From Paenibacillus sp. SYP-B4298 (GTDB taxonomy: Bacteria; Bacillota; Bacilli; Paenibacillales; Paenibacillaceae), in NCBI RefSeq assembly GCF_027627475.1, contig NZ_CP115484.1, positions 2,898,001 through 2,962,000 on the forward strand: 64,000 nt of DNA, written 5' to 3'. The notes below the pieces were generated by a model that was given only the letters and a program-made list of their open reading frames with translations, did not search any database and was not told the DNA's origin. Positions within the stretch are counted from its first letter, which is position 1. Every line of letters begins with the position of its first letter. Shown piece by piece: positions 62,525 to 64,000 of the stretch. The position numbers were made by a program, and so were the translations under genes.

Positions 62525-63097
62525 TTACTGGGCGGTAATCGTCTTCTCTGACACCAATGTCCAATCGCTCGTTGCTGTCTGCTTCATATAGAAGCGGACG
62601 GAATATTTGCCTGCCGAATCGAAGCTGTAACGGAAATCCTCTGTGCGGAACCAGAAGTTGTCCAATGACTTGTTGACCGTCTGCGACTGAATCAGCTTCT
62701 CATCCCCTGACGGGTCAGCTATGACCACCTTTACCGCGTGAATATCGGTCTGCAGGTTGTCAATCTGCGAGAACACACTGAAAGTAACCTTGCCTTGCTT
62801 CACATTGCCGAATGTAACTTGCTTCTGATTCTGATCCTGGAACAAAAACATATGTACATTCGGTTTATAAATGGACGCCCGTTTGGCGCTGTCATCCCAG
62901 ACAACCAGCGCTTGCAGCGAGCTCGCAATCTCCCGCAGCGGAAGATAGGTGCTCCCCTCTGCCAATAAGCCAGACTCCTTCGATTCAATTCCATTCACAA
63001 ATACTCTTACCTTCTGCGCTGCAGAATCTGCGAAGAGCACTGTCCCGCCCCATAGAGAAAGCGCCAGCGTCAACACAACCAGCTTCTTAAATTTCAT
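62525..63097 (-). CDS. Secreted protein with copper-amine-oxidase N-terminal-like domain
   Basis: A 190-residue exported protein. The signal peptide is MKFKKLVVLTLALSLWGG to about residue 26 (ADSAA). It is followed by a CuAO-N beta-hairpin repeat (VRVFVNGIESKESG, STYLPLREIASSLQALVVWD, RASIYKP), common in Paenibacillus wall and copper-amine-oxidase-N proteins. A beta-rich C-terminal domain ends in VRFYMKQ. The ATG at 63097 has GGAGG 10 nt before it. Function is unknown. Confidence 0.87.
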   Translation of the reverse strand: MKFKKLVVLTLALSLWGGTVLFADSAAQKVRVFVNGIESKESGLLAEGSTYLPLREIASSLQALVVWDDSAKRASIYKPNVHMFLFQDQNQKQVTFGNVKQGKVTFSVFSQIDNLQTDIHAVKVVIADPSGDEKLIQSQTVNKSLDNFWFRTEDFRYSFDSAGKYSVRFYMKQTATSDWTLVSEKTITAQ

Positions 63098-63291
63098 TAT
63101 GGTCAAACCTCCATCCATTGTTGCACTTGTTAAGTTATACTCTTTGCTTAGAGCAAAGTTGCGGGATAGCGGAACACTTTTTTGCGGCCTTTCTAGTTGC
63201 TTCAGGAAAGAGCGATACGGAAATTTTCTTTCAATTTCGCATAAAAAGTGATAAATTCTATATAACATATCTTGTCAGGAGGCTCTAACGC

Positions 63292-64000
63292 TTGAATATT
63301 CAAATGCTTGGTACGGGGAGTGCTTTTGCCAAAGACTTTTACAACAATAATGCATTGATCTATGCTAGCGGACAAACTCTCATGGTGGATTGCGGCATCA
63401 CTGCTCCTGCTGCCCTGCATGCCCTAGGCAAGCGGCCTGACGAGGTGGATGCGCTGCTGATCACCCATATCCATGGCGACCATGTCGGCGGGCTGGAGGA
63501 ATTCGCCTTTCGGATGAAGTTTCAATATCATAAAAAACCAGTGCTCTACGTGGCAGAATCGCTGCTGGAGCCGCTTTGGGAGAATACGCTCAAGGGCGGG
63601 CTGGCGCAGGAGCCCTGGTACACGTTGGAGGATTATTTCACCTTGCGGCTAATGAAGGAGAATGTCCAGTACACACTCGCTCCTGATCTGTCGTTTGAAA
63701 TTATGCAGACCCCCCATATCCCGCATAAGGCGAGCTATTCGCTCTATATTAACGAGCACCTATTCTATAGCGCCGACATGCGGTTCAATCCGCAGTTGCT
63801 GCACAGGCTAGTCGAAGAACGGGGCTGCGATGCGATCCTTCATGATTGCCAGTTCATCGCGCCTGGCGCTGTCCATGCGTGCCTGGATGAGCTGCTGACC
63901 TTGCCCGCAGAGATGCAGCAGCGCATATGGCTCATGCATTATGCTGATAACCAGCCGGAATTCAAGGGCAAGACCGGAGCTATGCGCTTCATGGAGCAGC
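63292..64000 (+). CDS. MBL-fold metallohydrolase, C-terminus beyond window
   Basis: The first 236 residues of a metallo-beta-lactamase-fold enzyme. The strand-loop MLGTGSAFAKDFYNNNALI and the metal motif THIHGDHVGG are clear, with further ligands at PHIPHKAS (His), SADMR (Asp) and LMHYAD. It resembles the RNase Z/phosphodiesterase-like group. It starts with TTG at 63292, 9 nt after AGGAGG. It diverges from the CuAO-N gene. Confidence 0.9.
   Translation, partial: MNIQMLGTGSAFAKDFYNNNALIYASGQTLMVDCGITAPAALHALGKRPDEVDALLITHIHGDHVGGLEEFAFRMKFQYHKKPVLYVAESLLEPLWENTLKGGLAQEPWYTLEDYFTLRLMKENVQYTLAPDLSFEIMQTPHIPHKASYSLYINEHLFYSADMRFNPQLLHRLVEERGCDAILHDCQFIAPGAVHACLDELLTLPAEMQQRIWLMHYADNQPEFKGKTGAMRFMEQ

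Overview
The window looks like a chromosomal segment of a Gram-positive endospore-forming Bacillales, most likely Paenibacillaceae. This rests on protein likeness (RqcH, YlbF/YlbG, YlaN, AcuA/AcuC, YtxJ, CcpA, FloT, SpeA and DUF1054 all resemble Bacillales proteins), on strong GGAGG-type ribosome binding sites with frequent GTG and TTG starts, and on a GC-rich base composition. No rRNA, tRNA or prophage genes were seen. Most of the window is housekeeping or regulatory sequence.

Layout. 1-3.6 kb: the N-terminal part of a P-type cation ATPase, divergent from rqcH. 3.65-8.4 kb: a minus-strand sugar operon (isomerase/epimerase-like, Gfo/Idh oxidoreductase, GPH symporter) behind two near-identical 20-bp palindromes, with a LacI-type regulator just upstream. 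8.4-20.1 kb: PHP phosphoesterase and LysR regulator, an unknown protein, ylbF-ylbG, a coupled XPB helicase/partner pair, CBS protein, M20 amidohydrolase, YugN-like protein, ftsW, Asp23. 20.2-32.3 kb: Ca2+/H+ exchanger, ylaN, an HPr-like protein without the active-site His, M29 aminopeptidase, a GAF-GGDEF diguanylate cyclase, rpsD with a long leader, NfeD/flotillin, and a PBP1A with fibronectin repeats. 32.5-44.4 kb: a carbon-control block made of acsA divergent from acuA-acuC (with cre-like sites), mtnN, ccpA, ytxJ, and an EIICBA-ptsI pair. 44.6-50.4 kb: a Gln/Asn-rich repeat protein, a CoA-binding protein, aroA, tandem crcB, aroK and gnd. 50.6-52.6 kb: a small orphan CRISPR array with type I-C-like repeats, and an unknown gene bracketed by two copies of a palindromic repeat. 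52.6-58.6 kb: an ABC-2 exporter divergent from a NarL-type two-component system and a DUF1054 gene. 58.9-64 kb: MFS efflux pump, speA, DUF1292, a copper-amine-oxidase-N-like secreted protein, and the start of an MBL-fold hydrolase.

How the genes connect. EI and EIICBA, the HPr-like protein, CcpA and the acetate genes acsA/acuA/acuC are all parts of carbon catabolite control or its targets. AcuA and AcuC control AcsA by reversible lysine acetylation in Bacillus.

Most unusual features. A dispersed family of about 167-bp imperfect palindromes (five full copies and one internally deleted) has compensatory base changes in its terminal arms and sits repeatedly next to hairpins and gene ends. Others are the four-motif Q/N-rich protein, the orphan CRISPR array, an EPSP synthase with unusual active-site residues, and the His-less HPr.
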